From NCBI GenBank assembly GCA_938045315.1, contig CALINM010000226.1, forward strand, positions 1 to 9,354: a stretch of 9,354 nucleotides of DNA. The letters are read 5' to 3'. Below, one piece after another: positions 7,658 through 9,354 of this stretch (its first letter is position 1; each line of letters begins with the position of its first letter). This stretch comes from an uncultured bacterium. Its GTDB lineage: Bacteria; CALINM01. Made by a program: the position numbers and the translations under genes. The notes under the pieces are model-generated. The model was not told the origin of the DNA. It made no database searches and saw nothing but the letters and a program-made list of their open reading frames with translations.

Positions 7658-7787
7658 CTTATCTCCCCATATTCTATAAGATTTAAATCCTTATTATCCC
7701 ATAACCATCTTGTTTAATTTAAATTATCCTTGCAAAAAAAAAATTAAAGTGTTATTTAATAAAAAAATTACAAAGAGGGGTTAAATT
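7658..7787 (+). promoter_or_regulatory. Spacer with likely promoter of the hydrolase gene and a poly-A spacer tract
   Basis: TTGCAA at 7730-7735 and TATTTA at 7753-7758, 17 bp apart, form a reasonable sigma-70-type promoter starting near 7765. A run of ten A (7734-7743) lies mostly within the spacer. Upstream are two AT palindromes centred on TTTAAA: GATTTAAATC (7680-7689) and TAATTTAAATTA (7715-7726). No intrinsic terminator for the preceding gene is convincing. GAGGGG at 7775-7780 is the ribosome site, 7 nt before the ATG at 7788. Confidence 0.4.
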
Positions 7788-8351
7788 ATGAATAAATTTG
7801 TTTTTCCGGATAAAAATGATACTTTTTTAATAGTTGTAGATATTCAGGATAATTTATTGAAAGTTTTTAAAGATGAAGTTAAGGAGAGAATTTTAAGCAA
7901 AAGTAGCACATTAATTCGTTATTTTAGACAGCAAGCAATGCCTATTCTTGTATTTGAACAATATCCCAAGGGCATAGGGCCTACAAATGAAAGAATAAAG
8001 GAAGCTCTGGAAGATGACTATAAACCAATTACTAAAACTTGTTTTTCAGGTTTTTTGGCTGAGAATTTTAAAGATGCTATTGATATAATAAAGAAAAAAA
8101 ATGTTGTTCTTATAGGTATAGAGGCACATATTTGTGTTTTACAGACCTGCTATGATTTGTTATGTTCTGGATATAATGTATATGTATGTGCCGATGCTGT
8201 GGGAAGTAGATTTGATCTCGATTGGGATGTTGCCATTAAAACTATGGAAAAAATGGGTGCTATAGTATTAACTACAGAAATGCTAATTTTTAGGTGGTTA
8301 GGAAGGGCTGGCACAGAAGAGTTTAAATGTATGTTACCATATCTGAAGTAA
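7788..8351 (+). CDS. Isochorismatase-family cysteine hydrolase (YcaC/ISOC-like)
   Basis: A 187-residue single-domain protein with the isochorismatase/nicotinamidase fold. The catalytic triad is visible: Asp18 in LIVVDIQDNLL, Lys83 in ITKTCFSGF and Cys116 in GIEAHICVLQTCYDLL, at the expected spacing. The GIEAHxCVLQT block followed by a conserved CADAVGSR segment is typical of the YcaC/ISOC1-2 branch, whose substrates are mostly unknown. True isochorismatase, nicotinamidase or N-carbamoylsarcosine hydrolase activity should not be assumed. No signal peptide is present, so it acts in the cytoplasm. Several extra Cys residues (85, 121, 126, 134, 181) accompany the nucleophile. The next gene starts 7 bp downstream, suggesting an operon, although a functional link is not obvious. 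The start is supported by GAGGGG at 7775-7780. Confidence 0.9.
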   Translation: MNKFVFPDKNDTFLIVVDIQDNLLKVFKDEVKERILSKSSTLIRYFRQQAMPILVFEQYPKGIGPTNERIKEALEDDYKPITKTCFSGFLAENFKDAIDIIKKKNVVLIGIEAHICVLQTCYDLLCSGYNVYVCADAVGSRFDLDWDVAIKTMEKMGAIVLTTEMLIFRWLGRAGTEEFKCMLPYLK

Positions 8352-8358
8352 TTTCTTG

Positions 8359-9354
8359 ATGAGACTTCGCTTTTTTATTAGATATTTTATATATGTCCTT
8401 TTGACACTCTTTCTATATCACACCGCCTTTTTTCTGAAATATTTTGAGTTAAAACAAATTAATCCAAGATTATGGAAAGATATATTACACATTTGTATTA
8501 GGTTTGATTTAGCATCAGCAAGTTATTTCTTAATGCCTGTTTTATTGTTTATATATTTACCGGTGAGAGAAAGGTTTAAAAACTACTTTAAGTTTCTTTT
8601 TATTCTGTTCTATTTTTGGCTAATTTTTTTCATAATATATCTTTTTATTGACTTGATATACTATGAATTTTCTCTTAGACATCTTAGTTTTGAAATATTA
8701 AATGCTAAAGGAGATATTAAACCCCTTTTAAAGATTGGTCTTACCAAGTATAGGTTTGAAACGTTTTTTTTAATAATTTATGTCCTTCTTTTAAGTTACA
8801 GCTATTTTAAAGTATTCAAGCAAAAATTCTTGAAAAGCAAATTTAATTCACCTCTGCTAAATATTTTTAGCTTCTTTATTTTATGCTTTATTCTAATTAT
8901 TTTCTCTCGTGGTGGGTTTCAAATGAAACCTATAAAGCTAAGTGATGCTTTTGTTTTCGAGAATCCTTCATTTGGTCATCTTTGTCTTAATGGGTTCTAT
9001 ACCACTATTAAAACAATTTATGAGGTAAAGATTAAAAAAAACAAAAATAGATATGAAAATTTCAAGTGTGATGTGAGGGATTTAACAAAATTCAGGGAGT
9101 TTTTTTATGCCCATAAAGAGATTTACTATAGTGATGAGTTTCCCCTTTTAAGAAGGTTTGATTATAATTCCAAAGAGTTCAGAAAATTAAATATTGTTAT
9201 ATTTGTGATGGAAAGCTGGACCGGCAAATTCATCAAGTCACTAGGTCACGAAGTTAATGCTACGCCTTTTTTTGATAGTCTTACAAGAAAAGGTCTTTTA
9301 TTGAAAAATTTTTTTGCAAATGGTCAAAGATCCATAGAGGGCATATCTGCAATA
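8359..9354 (+). CDS. LTA synthase/sulfatase-family membrane protein (partial, 3' end missing)
   Basis: From ATG 8359 the frame stays open to the window edge (332 codons, no stop). Five hydrophobic segments lie at about 8-27, 50-69, 78-100, 134-151 and 167-183, followed by a periplasmic linker and the beginning of an alkaline-phosphatase-superfamily sulfatase domain. This is the layout of LtaS, MdoB/OpgB and related phosphoglycerol or phosphoethanolamine transferases. The domain starts NIVIFVMESW, where Glu285 is the expected first metal ligand, and continues NATPFFDSLTRKG. It reaches the nucleophile region ANGQRSIEGISAI, where Ser325 sits at the usual Thr/Ser position. The later Asp-His metal ligands lie beyond the window. 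In a Gram-negative it would more likely modify envelope glycans, LPS or periplasmic glucans than make lipoteichoic acid (inference). There is no good Shine-Dalgarno; translation may depend on the hydrolase gene ending 7 bp before. Confidence 0.88.
   Translation, partial: MRLRFFIRYFIYVLLTLFLYHTAFFLKYFELKQINPRLWKDILHICIRFDLASASYFLMPVLLFIYLPVRERFKNYFKFLFILFYFWLIFFIIYLFIDLIYYEFSLRHLSFEILNAKGDIKPLLKIGLTKYRFETFFLIIYVLLLSYSYFKVFKQKFLKSKFNSPLLNIFSFFILCFILIIFSRGGFQMKPIKLSDAFVFENPSFGHLCLNGFYTTIKTIYEVKIKKNKNRYENFKCDVRDLTKFREFFYAHKEIYYSDEFPLLRRFDYNSKEFRKLNIVIFVMESWTGKFIKSLGHEVNATPFFDSLTRKGLLLKNFFANGQRSIEGISAI

Noticed and set aside
8345-8376. GAAGT/ACTTC hairpin with following T-run at the start of the transferase gene, as a terminator or attenuator
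   Set aside because: A 5-bp stem with a 14-nt loop is not stable, and the T-run is explained by Phe codons.
1-9354. CRISPR arrays, insertion sequences, tRNA or rRNA genes, phage or defence genes
   Set aside because: No regularly spaced repeats, transposase or integrase motifs, tRNA cloverleaf with CCA-adjacent arms, or defence-type domains were seen on either strand.

Overview
The window is AT-rich DNA with dense genes, short spacers and heavy use of AGA/AGG (Arg) and ATA (Ile) codons. It looks like a bacterial chromosome from a Gram-negative organism, since it encodes an outer-membrane beta-barrel protein with a signal peptide and a C-terminal Phe. A periplasmic c-type heme motif in a sensor kinase suggests a respiratory, probably anaerobic bacterium. 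Low GC and Lys/Glu/Ile-rich proteins would fit a moderately thermophilic group such as Deferribacterota or a similar lineage. That assignment is a guess from style, not from a marker gene.

Layout: (1) 1-243 is the 3' end of an unidentified gene, possibly a beta-propeller. (2) 244-1904 is a self-contained unit: promoter, about 95-nt leader, porin-like outer-membrane protein, and a strong intrinsic terminator. (3) 2088-4670 is clpB, the disaggregase, with a credible internal GTG start for the short isoform. (4) 4706-7028, on the minus strand and convergent with clpB, is a two-gene unit. A membrane sensor histidine kinase with a CxxCH motif comes first, and cysE (serine O-acetyltransferase) starts one base after its stop. 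(5) 7081-7657, divergent from the kinase, is a small transglutaminase-like protein. Its N-terminal signal anchor lies in a different frame from the body, separated by one base in a T-rich stretch. (6) 7788-9354 holds an isochorismatase-fold cysteine hydrolase followed 7 bp later by an LTA-synthase/sulfatase-type membrane protein that runs off the right edge.

Functionally this is mostly ordinary housekeeping and envelope content: proteostasis, cysteine synthesis, an outer-membrane pore and an envelope-modifying transferase. The items worth a second look are the heme-motif kinase coupled to cysE, the broken or mis-started transglutaminase-like gene, the conserved dual start of clpB, and a poly-A tract inside the likely promoter of the hydrolase gene. 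I found no CRISPR array, transposase, integrase, tRNA or rRNA, and no convincing new multi-gene system. No spacer exceeds 300 bases; the longest, 1848-2087, holds the porin terminator and the clpB promoter region.
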